From the NCBI GenBank assembly GCA_001970955.1, contig MPUH01000014.1, forward strand, positions 1-64,000: 64,000 nucleotides of DNA. Reading direction: 5' to 3'. The first letter of the stretch is position 1, and each line of letters opens with the position of its first letter. The notes below the pieces were generated by a model. It was not told where the DNA came from. It searched no databases and saw only the letters and a program-made list of their open reading frames with translations. Position numbers and translations under genes: made by a program. The stretch comes from Stentor coeruleus. Taxonomy: Eukaryota > Ciliophora > Heterotrichea > Heterotrichida > Stentoridae. This document shows positions 63,743-64,000 of the stretch, one piece after another.

Positions 63743-64000
63743 TTACAAATCATCATCTTTTAGTAGCATCATACTATTTATAGGGCTGTAGCTTCGAATG
63801 GAGATTTTTGAATTAGTTTCATCTTCGTTGTAATCATTGTTCCTAGATGATTTCTTAAAAGCATCCTTAGGGGCAAGTTGAGATATAAGTGGGTTTTTTA
63901 AGAATCCTTCAGCTATAGTCACTGCGCATTTTTGTTGGCCTATGATAATACTTCTCTTACTAGCATCTCTTTTCATTGCAGATGATTCTAATGATTGCTT
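63743..64000 (-). CDS. partial C-terminus of a gene cut by the window edge
   Basis: A minus-strand frame ends at 63743 and is open to the window edge at 64000 (85 codons, ending MLLKDDDL). The Ser/Asn/Lys-rich sequence has no recognised domain. An internal ATG at 63976 is unlikely to be the start because coding texture continues beyond it (ESSA before it). Confidence 0.6.
   Translation of the reverse strand, partial: KQSLESSAMKRDASKRSIIIGQQKCAVTIAEGFLKNPLISQLAPKDAFKKSSRNNDYNEDETNSKISIRSYSPINSMMLLKDDDL

Noticed and set aside
1-64000. Alternative genetic code with UGA as Trp (as in some heterotrichs)
   Set aside because: Trp positions are TGG, TGA does not occur inside the long conserved frames, and genes end at TAA/TAG or TGA as normal stops.

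Overview
The window looks like macronuclear DNA of a heterotrich ciliate close to Stentor. It is AT-rich (by eye about 30% GC), densely packed with genes, and uses the standard genetic code: TAA, TAG and TGA all behave as stops and Trp is TGG. Six introns that close broken reading frames are each exactly 15 nt, start GTAA, end AG and carry an A at position 10. Fifteen-nucleotide introns are the heterotrich hallmark, and the intact standard code favours Stentor over relatives that read UGA as Trp. No rRNA, tRNA, CRISPR, virus-like or recognisable transposase sequence was found.

Layout. 0-11.5 kb: a cut-off gene at the left edge, two tail-to-tail B-box/coiled-coil scaffold genes, an MDR oxidoreductase fused to MORN repeats, and two inverted copies of a roughly 175-bp repeat holding a conserved 45-46 residue ORF. 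12-26 kb: five minus-strand genes, namely PIG-H (GPI anchor synthesis), a WD40 protein, an EF-hand/C2 protein, a small unknown, and a 2521-residue inositol trisphosphate receptor-type calcium channel. 26.8-34.2 kb: a PAK/STE20-like kinase with an N-terminal zinc finger, a coiled-coil/EF-hand protein with an unresolved junction, a TPR protein, and a RING protein with an otubain-like N-terminal part. 35-42 kb: an EGF-containing membrane protein, an RRM protein, Beclin 1/Atg6, and three proteins of unknown function. 42.5-56 kb: a large cysteine-rich membrane protein with fresh 150-bp repeats, a TRF4-like nucleotidyltransferase and a UBA-proline-rich-E2 ubiquitin enzyme. 56-64 kb: two GUP1-like MBOAT paralogues flanking a NEK kinase, a small zinc-finger gene, and a cut-off gene at the right edge.

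The genes are individually transcribed housekeeping, signalling and cytoskeletal genes with no operon logic. Loose themes are calcium signalling (IP3 receptor, EF-hand/C2), lipid and GPI-anchor chemistry (PIG-H, two GUP1-like MBOATs), ubiquitin (E2, RING) and autophagy (Beclin).

Two properties of the sequence matter when reading the annotation. First, ten single-N joins are flanked by direct duplications of 34-148 bp, several differing by a few SNPs. They look like unmerged contig overlaps, perhaps between haplotypes, and they cut four genes; collapsing them restores whole-codon frames. Second, the spacers have strong strand asymmetry: 5' flanks are G-depleted on the sense strand and 3' flanks show the opposite skew.
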